Shown here: in pieces, positions 54,048 through 62,967 of the stretch
How the letters are laid out: each line of letters starts with the position of its first letter
Position numbering within the stretch: the stretch's first letter is position 1
NCBI RefSeq assembly: GCF_040712075.1
Contig: NZ_JBFCVL010000002.1
Location: forward strand, 248,001 to 312,000
Source of the DNA: Fodinicurvata sp. EGI_FJ10296
GTDB taxonomy: Bacteria > Pseudomonadota > Alphaproteobacteria > DSM-16000 > Inquilinaceae
Direction of reading: 5' to 3'
Length of the DNA stretch: 64,000 nucleotides
The notes under the pieces: model-generated
Database searches by the model: none
What the model was told of the DNA's origin: nothing
The model's input: the letters and a program-made list of their open reading frames with translations, nothing else
Position numbers and translations under genes: made by a program

Positions 54048-54319
54048 AGCCGGGTCAAGTCGGTCGATAGCCTATCCGGTGACAGACCGGGCAACAGGCT
54101 GAGCTCGATTCGATCGGCGACGGCCTGCAATGCGACGGATTGTTCGGGCGGCAAATGCTGCGCTTCGGCCCGAAGGCGGCCGACAACGCCGGCATAGTGC
54201 GCGACGAGACACGGATTTTGGGCCGGCACAGATTGTGGGAAGCCGTTGCTGTCCGACGCGTTTCGGCTCGTTGCGGATCCGGCATCGATTCCCGATGCCC
54301 GTTGATGGGCTGAAGCCAT
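54044..54319 (-). CDS. Hypothetical small protein, helix-rich
   Basis: A 91-residue frame convergent with uvrA and overlapping its last 4 bases. The C-terminal half ([18 protein letters not shown] and [18 protein letters not shown]) reads as amphipathic helices with plausible composition. The N-terminal half is unstructured. No good ribosome-binding site precedes the ATG at 54319. It may be a real small gene or chance; no function can be given. Confidence 0.3.
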   Translation of the reverse strand: MASAHQRASGIDAGSATSRNASDSNGFPQSVPAQNPCLVAHYAGVVGRLRAEAQHLPPEQSVALQAVADRIELSLLPGLSPDRLSTDLTRL

Positions 54320-54523
54320 GGGAGTTCAAGCTCTGAAGTCGTTGGCCCAACTCGGCTGCTTTGGGCGCCAAAAAGTGCGCGACCAGGCCGATAAATGTTG
54401 GGTATAGCCTCAACCGTTCCGCTACACAAACAACCCTGGATTTTATTTCCTAAAAATAGGCAGTGATTTTAGGAAAGTCTCCGGCACTAAGCCCGGCGAC
54501 CAACGCTAAATGGTTACATGGTG

Positions 54524-54553
54524 TTAACTTGCAAGCTGTATAGCTAATATAAC
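54524..54553 (+). promoter_or_regulatory. Predicted promoter of the PAS-domain gene
   Basis: TTAACT (54524-54529), an 18-bp spacer and TATAAC (54548-54553) lie about 100 bp before the PAS gene in an AT-rich region. The match to sigma-70 is moderate. The remaining spacer 54320-54523 has no gene; a GCAATC-N9-GATTGC repeat is present near 54575. Confidence 0.35.
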
Positions 54554-54653
54554 CATCCCGATTTTCCCCATTCTTGCAGCAATCTGACTTTCGGATTGCC
54601 GCTCGAAACACGAGGACTGGCGACATGGCAGGGATGCACCAACAGGACCTTAA

Positions 54654-55265
54654 ATGAGGCTATGCATGATTGTCGAAGCGACGGACCTCAAGGAAAGCGA
54701 TCGTCAACTATGGTTCTCCGCAGTGCGTCTGGCGGAACAGGCCTCCGGAACCTTTCGTGCGGCTCTGCACGACACAGACCTTCAACATTTATTCGACTAT
54801 TGGTTGTATTTATCAAGAAACCACGGGGCCGCCAAGTCGGCATTCGATCCGCTCGCGGTTTCACCGATGCTGGGCCACGTTCAGATTTTCGAGGCACTGG
54901 ACGACAACAGGATTCGTGTGCGCCTGTCAGGAACGCACGCCAACGGCATGATCGGTCACGACGTTACTGGCAGCTTCCTGGAAGACTATATCAGCCATGA
55001 TCATACGGCGGTCCGGTATTTCCTCTATCACCAGGTTTGCAAACGCGGCACACCCCTGTTCTATACCGACTCCGTGCGCGTCGATCATCGGGATATCTTC
55101 TGGAGTCGTCGGCTATTGACGCCCCTATACGATGACCTCGGAGTCTGCCGGTATCTATACAGCGCCGTCAAACTCCACACCCCTGTGAATTTTCGGTCCG
55201 ACAACGAGCTGCTGGATATCGGATTGGCCGGCCCCGATGACCTGACGGTGGGGCAGCCGGACTGA
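54654..55265 (+). CDS. PAS-domain protein (PAS_5-like, alphaproteobacterial)
   Basis: A 203-residue protein of the small single-PAS family common in alphaproteobacteria. The diagnostic segment is LFDYWLYLSRNHGAAKSAFD followed by PLAVSPMLGHVQIFEALDD and RVRLSGTHANGMIGHDVTG. No output domain (kinase, HTH, cyclase) is attached, so it may act in trans on a partner. ATG at 54654 or 54666 are both possible. No ligand can be stated. Confidence 0.78.
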   Translation: MRLCMIVEATDLKESDRQLWFSAVRLAEQASGTFRAALHDTDLQHLFDYWLYLSRNHGAAKSAFDPLAVSPMLGHVQIFEALDDNRIRVRLSGTHANGMIGHDVTGSFLEDYISHDHTAVRYFLYHQVCKRGTPLFYTDSVRVDHRDIFWSRRLLTPLYDDLGVCRYLYSAVKLHTPVNFRSDNELLDIGLAGPDDLTVGQPD

Positions 55266-55527
55266 GCGATCGATCTGCCCGGACTATTGCGCGCCTTGCG
55301 CAATGCCGTTGAACGCAAGCGCACGGAAGCAAGACACGGGCCACGAGACGAAATGGCACTGCAGACCGGCCATACAGCCAGGAACGACGATCTGATGGGG
55401 CTGGAAGTCACCATCACACCGTTGTCACGGATCGGCTTGTCACTTCAGACCGTCTTTGCTGCAGGAACTGGAGAATTCAACTTTCGGCAATCCGTGACAA
55501 CGGTTCATGCGTTCAAAAGGTGCACTG
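55266..55527. other. Spacer between the PAS and exported-protein genes
   Basis: The 262 bases hold no credible gene. A perfect 7-bp inverted repeat (ATTGCGC-N5-GCGCAAT, 55286-55304) lies just after the PAS stop and may end that transcript, but without a U-tract. Nothing else was seen. Confidence 0.35.
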
Positions 55528-55827
55528 ATGAAAAACAGAATGATCGCTTGTGCTGCGGCCGGCATTTTTTTTCTGAGCAACGCGGCGATTGCCCAGACGA
55601 TGACGCCGGATGATGCGGTTTCCGCAATCGAGGCCCGGGGTTATACCGACGTGACCATCGTCGACGAAGTAGCCGCCGCAGGCTTCTACATCATCGAGGC
55701 AAAGGGCGCCGAAGGCCAGACCCTTGTCATCGAGTTCGACGCCGAAACCGGTGAATGGCTGGAAGTCCCGAGCGACAACGGCATGGACGACGGTCAACTG
55801 CAGGATGACTCCGAGTCCGATCTGTAA
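55528..55827 (+). CDS. Small exported PepSY-like protein
   Basis: A 99-residue protein with a signal peptide (MKNRMIACAAAGIFFLSNAA, cleavage after AIA). The mature part fits a PepSY-like alpha/beta fold: MTPDDAVSAIEARGYTDVTI, then FYIIEAKGAEGQTLVIEFD, then AETGEWLEV. PepSY domains often inhibit proteases or act as periplasmic helpers. An AAAAGG sits 8-9 nt before the ATG. Acidic tail (DDGQLQDDSESDL). Standalone gene; role unknown. Confidence 0.7.
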   Translation: MKNRMIACAAAGIFFLSNAAIAQTMTPDDAVSAIEARGYTDVTIVDEVAAAGFYIIEAKGAEGQTLVIEFDAETGEWLEVPSDNGMDDGQLQDDSESDL

Positions 55828-55906
55828 AAAGCGGCTGGCCGACAGACTCGACGCACCGCGATCAACGATGGGCCGTCAGGGATGAACCGCGAGCGACCCT
55901 CGCGGC

Positions 55907-56380
55907 TTATCCTTTTTCGCGCATCAGGCGGGCCTTCTCACGGTTCCAGTCGCGCTTCTTTTCCGTTTCACGCTTGTCGTATTTCTTCTTGCCCCGGGCG
56001 ATACCCAATTCCACCTTCGCGATTCCGCGATCGTTGAAATAGACCTTCAGCGGAACGATCGTGACACGTTCGCGCTGAACCAGACCGAACAGCCGAGCCC
56101 GCTCGCGCCGCTTCACCAGAAGGCGGCGGGGGCGCTTGGGCTCGTGATTATACTGGTTGGCGGCCGGATACTCACCGATATGCGCGTTAATGAGCACAAG
56201 TTCGCCGTTCATTTCGCCGGCATAGCTATCCTGGAGATTCAATCGACCGAGCCGGAGCGCCTTGACCTCCGTTCCCGCCAGCATGATCCCGGCCTCCAGG
56301 GTCTCGTCGATGAAATAGTCGAAACGCGCGCGCCGGTTGACGCCCACTATGTTTCCCGACGGCGCCTTCTTTACGGCCAT
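55907..56380 (-). CDS. smpB: SsrA-binding protein SmpB
   Basis: The tmRNA partner in trans-translation, 157 residues. An OB-like fold opens [40 protein letters not shown] and [20 protein letters not shown] are strongly conserved segments. The basic C-terminal tail ([20 protein letters not shown]) enters the ribosomal decoding site. The ATG at 56380 was preferred; an upstream in-frame start adds nine residues with no support. The tmRNA gene itself was not found in the window. Confidence 0.95.
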   Translation of the reverse strand: MAVKKAPSGNIVGVNRRARFDYFIDETLEAGIMLAGTEVKALRLGRLNLQDSYAGEMNGELVLINAHIGEYPAANQYNHEPKRPRRLLVKRRERARLFGLVQRERVTIVPLKVYFNDRGIAKVELGIARGKKKYDKRETEKKRDWNREKARLMREKG

Positions 56381-56481
56381 AGCCCACCTCCGATCACGAT
56401 CCACCACCCGACCGAATCCCAGCCGGCCGACGCCGTGGGCGTGCGGGAGGGGAAAGGAGAAATCTCGGGCGGCGCTCTCGT

Positions 56482-57360
56482 CTAGCTCAGGATGCCCGCA
56501 ATCTCAAGGGCAGAGCGCACGGCAGCCTTCGTGTCGTCGCCGATCCCTACCAATGGAAGCCGTACCCGTGACGGCGCTTTCCCGATCAGGTCGGCGGCAT
56601 ATTTCACCGGCGCCGGGCTGCTTTCGAGGAACAAGGCGCGGTGCAGCGGTGCCAGCTTGTCCCTGATCTCCGCGAAGGTCTTCAGATCGCCGGCCCACCA
56701 TGCATTGTGCATGGCGGCACATAGCCGGGGGGCCACATTCGAGGTCACTGAAATACATCCGTGCCCTCCCTGCGCCAGATATCCGGCCGCCGTTGCATCC
56801 TCTCCGGACAGCTGGCAGAAATCGGGGCCGATCAAGTCACGGATTGCCGAAGGACGGGCGAGATCGTTGGTCGCATCCTTCACGCCGACCACATTGGGAA
56901 TCCTGGCCAATCGCGCCATGGTTTCGACAGACATGTCAACCACGCTGCGACCCGGAATATTATAAATGAGCAGCGGAATATCGGCAGCGCCAGCAACCGC
57001 TTTGAAGTGTTGGTAAAGCCCTTCCTGCGTCGGCTTGTTATAGTATGGTGTCACGACGAGAATCGCATCGGCGCCGACAGCATGTGCATGTCGGGCAAAA
57101 TCGACGGCTTCGGCGGTAGAGTTCGAACCGGCGCCGGCAATGACGGGAACGCGGCCTTTGGCTACTTCGACCGACAATTCAGTGACGCGTTTATGCTCGT
57201 CCCACGAAAGTGTCGGCGACTCGCCGGTCGTTCCGACCGGAACGATCCCGTCCACGCCTTCACCGATCTGCCAGTCAACAAACGACTGGAAACCGGCTTC
57301 GTTGATTCCGGACTCGGTAAATGGCGTGATAAGGGCAGTGAAGGAACCTTTGAACATCAT
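56482..57360 (-). CDS. dapA: 4-hydroxy-tetrahydrodipicolinate synthase
   Basis: First committed step of lysine/diaminopimelate synthesis: condenses pyruvate with aspartate semialdehyde. The 292-residue TIM barrel has all catalytic residues at the E. coli positions: T44-T45 in [16 protein letters not shown]133 in [11 protein letters not shown]138 and Schiff-base K161 in [10 protein letters not shown]. The start is ATG ATG at 57360/57357. A second DapA-family gene is truncated at the window end (63590) and lacks adjacent lysine genes, so it likely has another role. Confidence 0.96.
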   Translation of the reverse strand: MMFKGSFTALITPFTESGINEAGFQSFVDWQIGEGVDGIVPVGTTGESPTLSWDEHKRVTELSVEVAKGRVPVIAGAGSNSTAEAVDFARHAHAVGADAILVVTPYYNKPTQEGLYQHFKAVAGAADIPLLIYNIPGRSVVDMSVETMARLARIPNVVGVKDATNDLARPSAIRDLIGPDFCQLSGEDATAAGYLAQGGHGCISVTSNVAPRLCAAMHNAWWAGDLKTFAEIRDKLAPLHRALFLESSPAPVKYAADLIGKAPSRVRLPLVGIGDDTKAAVRSALEIAGILS

Positions 57361-57435
57361 GGTGAAACCCCGATGGGCCTGAACGGAAAGAGCGGCACGA
57401 TAGCGCCTCGTCTCTTAAAAGCCAAGGCTGTGGTC

Positions 57436-59409
57436 ATGGCAAAAATACTCGCGAAATCGGCAGCAGTCGGATTGTTTCTGAGCTTGGCGGTTGCGGGCGG
57501 CACGAGTCCGGCGGCGGTTGCCGATGTGTTGAACGGCAGCGATATACGGAACTATCGCGAGGCCCTGGACGCGGCCGCGCGCAGCGACCATAGCGCCGCG
57601 GCACAAGCTGCCGCAAGGGCGTCGGATCCGATCCTGCGCAAAGTCGTCACCTGGGAGCGTCTCCGGGCGGATCATAACGGCGATTTCGCGGAAACGGCCC
57701 GGTTTCTGGCCGACAATCCCAACTGGCCAGACCGTTCGACGCTGATGCTGCAGGCCGAACGGCGCATGCCGACCTTGCTGGCGCCAGCGGAGATTGTCGC
57801 CCATCACGATGCGTTCCCGCCGCAAACCTATGATGCGGTTCTGAACCATATCCGGGGGTTGATGTCCGTCGGCCGGGAGAACGATGCGCGCGCTGTCGCC
57901 CGTGACCGCTGGCACAGCCAGGTTCTGACGGCCGATCAGCAATCGGAATATCTGGGCCTCTACGGCGGATTCCTTACCGAAGCCGATCACATCGAGCGGC
58001 TTGACAACCTGCTATGGGCAAACCGGGAATCCGAAGCTCGCCGCATGTCGCCGCTCGTCGACGACGGCTATATGCGGCTCGCCGACGCGCGGATCAGATT
58101 GGCCAATCGCGACGATGGCGTCGACGATGCCATCAACCGCGTCCCGAATACGCTTGCCGACGACGAGGGGCTGCTTTACGAGCGTCTGCGCTGGCGGCGG
58201 TATTATGGCTACGATGCGGGCGCGATCGAGATCCTCGACCAGCAACCGCCAGAAATGAAACAGCCGAACGCCTGGTGGCGCGAGCGCAATATCATCGTCC
58301 GCCGCTTGTTCGAGGATGGACGCTATGCCGAGGCCCAACGCCTCGCGGCCGAGCACGGCACTGACGGCGGCTCCTCGCTGGCGGAAGCAGAGTGGCTTGC
58401 CGGCTGGTTTGCATTGCGCTTCCTTGATCGGCCGAACGATGCCCTTTCGCACTTCGTGACCCTTTTCGAGAATGTCGGCACGCCGATCAGCCTCGCACGC
58501 GGAGCATACTGGGCTGGGCGATCGCACGAAGCACTTGGCAACACCGACGAAGCCGAGGAATGGTATGCGCGCGCGGCCGTCCACGATACGGTCTTCTATG
58601 GGCAGCTGGCGGCCGGGAAACTGGGGCGTCCGACGGTTGCCGGGCTTTCAGAGATTCAGGAACATGCCGGTGCCGACGCGACGGCGGATCCCGAACTGGC
58701 CAGGGTGACGATCGCGCTCGGCCAGATCGGCGCGGAAGACCTTCAGCAACGTTTCATGGCGGCGTTGCTCGGCGCATCGACGAGCGCATCGGAGATCGCG
58801 GCCGCCGGCAGGCTGGCGCTGGAAGACGGCAATACCTTCATGGCCGTACGTGGGGGAAAGATGGCCGTGATGGAAGGGCGCATCATTCCGGACATCGCTT
58901 TTCCCGTTGCAAACATGTCCAATGCCGACGACCGCATCGACCCGGCATTCGTCCACGCGATCATTCGTCAGGAAAGCGAATTCAATCCGCGCGCAGTCAG
59001 CCGGTCCAATGCCCGCGGTCTGATGCAGCTTTTGCCGGCAACGGCACAGGATGTCGCCCATGTTCTGGGCGTTTCCCATAGCACGGGCATGCTGACGGCC
59101 GACCCCGCGCACAATATCAGGCTCGGTTCTCGCTATCTGGCCGATCAGGTGGCGCGGTTCGGCGGCTCGTATATCCTCGCCGCGGCTGGATACAACGGCG
59201 GCCCCAATCGCGTGGCGGGATGGTTGTCGGAAAGGGGCGATCCCCGGCGTATGTCGGATATCGATGAAATCATAGACTGGATGGAAAGCATTCCGATCTA
59301 CGAGACCCGCAACTATGTCCAACGCGTCCTGGAAAACACCCAAGTGTATCGCATCAGAATGGGCCAGACGCCGAGGGTCGGCATGCTTGAAGAGGACCTC
59401 ACCCGATGA
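57436..59409 (+). CDS. Soluble lytic transglycosylase (Slt70-like)
   Basis: Periplasmic peptidoglycan lytic transglycosylase of about 657 residues. A signal peptide (MAKILAKSAAVGLFLSLAVA) precedes a long helical superhelix region with RESEARRMSPLVDDGYMRLA and LLYERLRWRRYYGYD. The catalytic domain (about 495-640) has E513 in IIRQESEFNPRAVSRSNARG and GLMQLLPATAQDVA. AAAGYNGGPNRV closes the active site. The ATG at 57436 was chosen by its signal peptide; the ORF runs far upstream of it in frame across dapA on the opposite strand. The next gene overlaps its stop as ATGA. Confidence 0.9.
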   Translation: MAKILAKSAAVGLFLSLAVAGGTSPAAVADVLNGSDIRNYREALDAAARSDHSAAAQAAARASDPILRKVVTWERLRADHNGDFAETARFLADNPNWPDRSTLMLQAERRMPTLLAPAEIVAHHDAFPPQTYDAVLNHIRGLMSVGRENDARAVARDRWHSQVLTADQQSEYLGLYGGFLTEADHIERLDNLLWANRESEARRMSPLVDDGYMRLADARIRLANRDDGVDDAINRVPNTLADDEGLLYERLRWRRYYGYDAGAIEILDQQPPEMKQPNAWWRERNIIVRRLFEDGRYAEAQRLAAEHGTDGGSSLAEAEWLAGWFALRFLDRPNDALSHFVTLFENVGTPISLARGAYWAGRSHEALGNTDEAEEWYARAAVHDTVFYGQLAAGKLGRPTVAGLSEIQEHAGADATADPELARVTIALGQIGAEDLQQRFMAALLGASTSASEIAAAGRLALEDGNTFMAVRGGKMAVMEGRIIPDIAFPVANMSNADDRIDPAFVHAIIRQESEFNPRAVSRSNARGLMQLLPATAQDVAHVLGVSHSTGMLTADPAHNIRLGSRYLADQVARFGGSYILAAAGYNGGPNRVAGWLSERGDPRRMSDIDEIIDWMESIPIYETRNYVQRVLENTQVYRIRMGQTPRVGMLEEDLTR

Positions 59410-60434
59410 CATCCGCCCAAATGAAGCCCGGCGAACCTGATATCCGGGCCGCCGGCGATGAGCCCGTGCCGACCGCCGCCATGGTTCACGATGCCGCAGA
59501 ACGCATAGCGGGCCTTGTGCGAGAGACGCCATTGCTGAACGCGCCGTCCCTCGACCGGATTGCGGGACGGCGGATACTGGTCAAGGCGGAATCGCTGCAG
59601 ATCACCGGTTCGTTCAAACTGCGCGGCGCCAGCAACCGCATCGCCGTAATACCCGAGGATCACCGCGGCGGCGGTGTCGTCGCCTATTCCAGCGGCAACC
59701 ATGCGCAAGGGGTCGCCGCGGCCGCTTCGCGGCTCGGCCTGCCGGCAATCATCGTCATGCCGGCCGATGCGCCAGCGGTAAAGCTCGACGCGACGCGTGC
59801 ATGGGGGGCGGAAGTTCGGCCCTATGACCGCCAGAACGAGAGCCGGGAGGAGATCGGCCAACAACTGGCCCGTGAGCGCGGCGCGACGCTGGTCAAGCCC
59901 TATGACGATCCCTATATCGTTGCCGGTCAGGGAACCGTGGGTCTGGAGATCGCGCGGCAAGCGGCGGCGATGGGCATTCGGCCGGATGCTGTCGTCTGCA
60001 GTTGCAGCGGCGGCGGCCTGGTTTCAGGTACCGCGCTTGCGGTCAGGGATACCTGGCCCGACATGGCGGTCTATGCATCGGAACCCGCTGGTTTCGATGA
60101 TATCGCCAGATCTCTGGCAGCGGGTGAACGGGTCGCCAATGATGGAACGGGCGACTCGTTCTGCGATGCCCTGCTGGCACCGATGCCGGGTGAAGTCACA
60201 TTACCGGTGATGCGCCACACTTTGGCAGGTGGTCTGGTTGTTACGGACGACGACGTCGCCGAGGCCATGCGGCTGGCTTTCGCGCATTTGAAACTGGTGA
60301 TCGAGCCCGGCGGCGCTGTCGCTCTGGCGGCCGCGCTGAGCGGCAAGCTGCCGAAAGAGGTCGAGACAGTCGTCTGCGTCGCCTCGGGCGGCAACGTCGA
60401 TGGCGCCCTTTTCTCCCGCATCCTGACGGGCTGA
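59406..60434 (+). CDS. PLP-dependent threonine/serine dehydratase, short form
   Basis: A 342-residue fold-type II PLP enzyme. The PLP lysine is in SLQITGSFKLRGASNRIA, the phosphate loop is CSCSGGGLVSGTAL, and SSGNHAQGVAAAASRLGLPA is the family catalytic strip. It lacks the C-terminal ACT regulatory domain of biosynthetic IlvA, so it is catabolic TdcB-like or a serine racemase relative. It overlaps the lytic transglycosylase stop by 4 bp. Ends 25 bp before the bactofilin gene on the opposite strand. Confidence 0.85.
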   Translation: MTSAQMKPGEPDIRAAGDEPVPTAAMVHDAAERIAGLVRETPLLNAPSLDRIAGRRILVKAESLQITGSFKLRGASNRIAVIPEDHRGGGVVAYSSGNHAQGVAAAASRLGLPAIIVMPADAPAVKLDATRAWGAEVRPYDRQNESREEIGQQLARERGATLVKPYDDPYIVAGQGTVGLEIARQAAAMGIRPDAVVCSCSGGGLVSGTALAVRDTWPDMAVYASEPAGFDDIARSLAAGERVANDGTGDSFCDALLAPMPGEVTLPVMRHTLAGGLVVTDDDVAEAMRLAFAHLKLVIEPGGAVALAAALSGKLPKEVETVVCVASGGNVDGALFSRILTG

Positions 60435-60449
60435 TTGAAAGCGGGCCGT

Positions 60450-60479
60450 CGCAGCCGGCTATTGCCCTTCGGCCGGCTG
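60450..60479. repeat. Inverted repeat at the convergent dehydratase/bactofilin ends
   Basis: A perfect 9-bp inverted repeat, GCAGCCGGC/GCCGGCTGC, with a 12-nt loop lies between the convergent stops and runs into the last codons of the bactofilin gene. It is followed by no U-tract. It may slow or end transcription from either side. Confidence 0.4.
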
Positions 60480-60968
60480 CGGCAATTTCGACTTCGCCTT
60501 GATCGGAAACCCTGACGAGCGCGGCTTTTCCGTCGTTTTCTCGGCCGGTGCGTCGGCCAACATCGCATCGGCGTCGCTGACGACGAGATTCATTGGTGGC
60601 CGGTCCGTTTCCTGCTTTCGGTCGCGCTTGACCATACCCTCTATGTAGGCGCCGCGAGCCACTTCCAGCGACTCGTGGACGATGTCGCCCGACACCTCGG
60701 CCGTTTCCAGGAGAGTGACCTGACGCGCCTTGATGCGACCGTTTACACGGCCCCAGACACGCACGACTTCGGCTTCGATGCTGCCATTGACCTCGGCTGT
60801 CTTGCCAATGGACAACGTCGAGCTGTGGATGTCACCGTCGACGATGCCGTCGACCTGAATATCACCGTCCGATTTCAGGTCGCCCGAAACACGCAGGTCC
60901 AGGCTGACGATTGACGGTACCGCATCGGCTTGCAGCTTATCATTCTTGGTTTGTGACCGCGAAAACAT
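60459..60968 (-). CDS. bacA: Bactofilin (polymer-forming cytoskeletal protein)
   Basis: A 169-residue bactofilin. The core is a right-handed beta-helix of short repeats such as SIVSLDLRVSGDLKSDGDIQ, VDGIVDGDIHSSTLSIGKTA, EVNGSIEAEVVRVWGRVNGR and ISGDIVHESLEVARGAYIEG-like turns. The N-terminal MFSRSQTK and a Pro/Ala-rich C-tail fit membrane-associated members. It overlaps the M23 protein gene upstream by 29 bp in one operon, the conserved pairing described for bactofilin and the LmdC-type peptidase in cell-shape control. Confidence 0.9.
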   Translation of the reverse strand: MFSRSQTKNDKLQADAVPSIVSLDLRVSGDLKSDGDIQVDGIVDGDIHSSTLSIGKTAEVNGSIEAEVVRVWGRVNGRIKARQVTLLETAEVSGDIVHESLEVARGAYIEGMVKRDRKQETDRPPMNLVVSDADAMLADAPAEKTTEKPRSSGFPIKAKSKLPQPAEGQ

Positions 60969-62586
60969 GGTTCCCCGCTTCCAGATAATTTTCGGGATTC
61001 ATCGCTGTTTGGCTGGATCGGATTTCATAGTGGAGATGAGGCCCCGTGCTGCGGCCTGTCGTGCCTATCTTTCCGATCTCTTCCCCCGTGGTGAGTTCCT
61101 GCCCCTCCTGGACGGAGATATGGGTAAGATGAGCATAGCGCGTGGTTATGCCAAAGCCGTGATCGACTTCTACGAGCCGTCCATAGGCGCCCCGCCACCC
61201 GGCCGAAGTTACGGTGCCATGGGCCGGAGCCGTTACCGGCGTTCCACGCGGTGCGGCGAAGTCCAGTCCCAGATGACCGGAAGCCCGACCCGTGAACGGA
61301 TCCCTGCGCTGCCCGAACCGGCTTGACAGGCGATAGTCGTCGCGCACCGGCATGGCGACTGGCAGCCGCGCCACCAGTTCGTGAGTGGCCGTCGCACGCT
61401 CCACGCTTTCAGTCAGTTCGTTTGCTGCCGACCACACGGTGGCGTCGAGGAAAGAGATTCCGGAGACGGGAAGAAAGGGACCGCCGACGCCGGGATACAT
61501 CTCTGACCAGACGTCATCGATCATACTGTCGATATCCAGTCCGGTATGCCCCAGGCCCTCGGCCAGCTCTTCCCGCTGACGATCGGTACGATCGCGCAAC
61601 TCGGCGAATACATACTGCTGCGACGCGACCAGATCATCGATCATTCCGGTGAGCCGATCCGCCCGTGCCTGCTCGGTGCCGAGTGCGGTCAAGAGCGCAT
61701 TGCGGTTTCTGCGCAGTGTTTCGGCGCCGGACAGAGCTGCGTGCATAAGCTGGCGGGCGTCTTCGCGCTCGCGATCCGCGTTCGCGACCGATTGCAGGGC
61801 GCCGTCGATCTCGCTGGAAAGCCGGTTGCGGTCGTCTGCCGTTGCACGAGCCGTCGTGATCGCCCGATTGACCGATTGCGAAAGATCGCGAACTTCTGAT
61901 TCCAGAGACTGATTCCAGTCCTCGGCACGGGCCAATGCCGTTTCCAGCCGACCGATCTCGGACGCTCGATCCGCAGAGAGTGAATTCAGATTGTGCATCT
62001 CGGCGCGGACCGAATTCAGATCGCGATCAAGCACGGCAACGCGATGGCTGGCTTCGCTCTCTGCCCGCAGCGCCTCACTCAGCCGGGTTTCGAGCTGCAC
62101 GACCTCGGCTGCGCGCTCGTCCAGCCGCTCATCGAGACCGGCAAGCTGCGCCTCAAGGTGACGCTTCTCGGATCGGACGGCCTGAAGCGCGTCGCGAAGA
62201 TGGGCGTTATCGGTCAGCACGCGATCTGCAACAGAATTTGGCTGTGATAGCCCCCCCGCCCCTGTGCCGGCGTCGGCTTCGGCGTCGGCCAGAGCAACGT
62301 CGGTGTCGATGCCGCTGCCAGCCGCCCCGGCCGCGAATGCAGTACGGCTTTCTGCGGCCCGGGCAATCACCTGGGCATATTCCACACGCATCTCTGACAG
62401 ACGGGCTTCACGGTTGCCGACTTTGGTGACGCCGACAACCGTGCCCACTGTTCCAGCAAGGGCCAATATCAGCAGAGCCGCACATGCGGAAACCGCAAGG
62501 ACCTGATGGCGGGCGCGAAGATGGAGATGGCGCACCCCTTGTTCCGAGCGGACCAGGATCTGTCGGTCGCGAAATGGCAAAATCAT
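60940..62586 (-). CDS. Membrane-anchored coiled-coil M23 (LytM-type) peptidase, LmdC-like
   Basis: A 548-residue cell-wall endopeptidase or LytM regulator. A short cytoplasmic start (MILPFRDRQILVRSEQG) precedes one membrane segment (VSACAALLILALAGTVG). A long periplasmic coiled coil (about 100-330) follows, then a LytM domain with SGHLGLDFAAPRGTPV, GTVTSAGWRGAYGRLVEVDH, YAHLTHISV and GRSTGPHLHYEIRS (Zn ligands H, D and HxH intact). The ATG at 62586 is preferred; the in-frame start at 62664 adds an implausible leader. Intact Zn ligands suggest true hydrolase activity. Bactofilin lies directly downstream. Confidence 0.88.
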   Translation of the reverse strand: MILPFRDRQILVRSEQGVRHLHLRARHQVLAVSACAALLILALAGTVGTVVGVTKVGNREARLSEMRVEYAQVIARAAESRTAFAAGAAGSGIDTDVALADAEADAGTGAGGLSQPNSVADRVLTDNAHLRDALQAVRSEKRHLEAQLAGLDERLDERAAEVVQLETRLSEALRAESEASHRVAVLDRDLNSVRAEMHNLNSLSADRASEIGRLETALARAEDWNQSLESEVRDLSQSVNRAITTARATADDRNRLSSEIDGALQSVANADREREDARQLMHAALSGAETLRRNRNALLTALGTEQARADRLTGMIDDLVASQQYVFAELRDRTDRQREELAEGLGHTGLDIDSMIDDVWSEMYPGVGGPFLPVSGISFLDATVWSAANELTESVERATATHELVARLPVAMPVRDDYRLSSRFGQRRDPFTGRASGHLGLDFAAPRGTPVTAPAHGTVTSAGWRGAYGRLVEVDHGFGITTRYAHLTHISVQEGQELTTGEEIGKIGTTGRSTGPHLHYEIRSSQTAMNPENYLEAGNHVFAVTNQE

Positions 62587-62702
62587 CGAAATATGGGGTT
62601 CCCCGATCTTCGAGTGGCCTACAGCCGGCCCGTCGCACCTGCCTGGACCAGGCTGGCGCACCACTGCCTGTAGGCGTTATCATGGGGCAGCGCAGCTAAT
62701 TT

Positions 62703-62731
62703 TTAGTAAATTCTTTGATGCATGATTGCAA
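62703..62731 (-). promoter_or_regulatory. Possible promoter of the M23/bactofilin operon
   Basis: On the minus strand TTGCAA (plus 62726-62731), a 17-bp spacer and TACTAA (62703-62708) lie about 120 bp before the M23 start. The -35 lies inside the 27-bp palindrome, so a protein bound there would block it. Matches to consensus are partial. Confidence 0.3.
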
Positions 62732-62748
62732 TTACTAATTGCAATCAT
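62722..62748. repeat. Perfect 27-bp palindrome, likely operator
   Basis: Arms ATGATTGCAATTA and TAATTGCAATCAT are perfect inverted copies around one C. Each arm contains the self-palindromic ATTGCAAT. The AT-rich composition and position upstream of the M23/bactofilin operon suggest a dimeric repressor or Fur-superfamily site; the regulator is not identified. Confidence 0.55.
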
Positions 62749-62967
62749 TCGATCATCAAGCACGTTTTAAGGGCCGCGCGAGGAACCCCCTGGCGCGGAT
62801 GCTGGACAGCACAACGAGACGTGCAGCTGGTCCGAGACGCACGCTCTCACCCTGCTACCGCGGCGCAGGTGGACCCCGGACGACGCCTCGCGCCTACGGG
62901 GCAGTGGTTGGGGCCAGCGCAGCAGAAATGCCCTGCCCCGGCTTCGGGATGAAAGTGGGCGCCAGAG

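Larger units (their letters stand above)
62587..62967. other. Non-coding region between the M23 gene and msrB with operator and structured segment
   Basis: The 381 bases hold no plausible protein gene; ORFs are Arg-rich shadow frames. The left part is AT-rich and includes a perfect 27-bp palindrome (62722-62748). The right part (62776-62939) can form a long-range GCGCGAGG/CCTCGCGC stem and a GGGGCA/TGCCCC stem, so an RNA is possible. It did not match SRP, RNase P, tmRNA or 6S hallmarks. Confidence 0.35.

Noticed and set aside
54130..54336. Plus-strand 68-residue frame after uvrA
   Set aside because: Arg-rich, no start signal, overlaps a better minus-strand frame.
62776..62942. 4.5S RNA, RNase P RNA, tmRNA or 6S RNA gene
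   Set aside because: None of the diagnostic sequence blocks (GGAAG-type SRP loop, RNase P core, tRNA-like T-loop) was found; only generic stems are visible.
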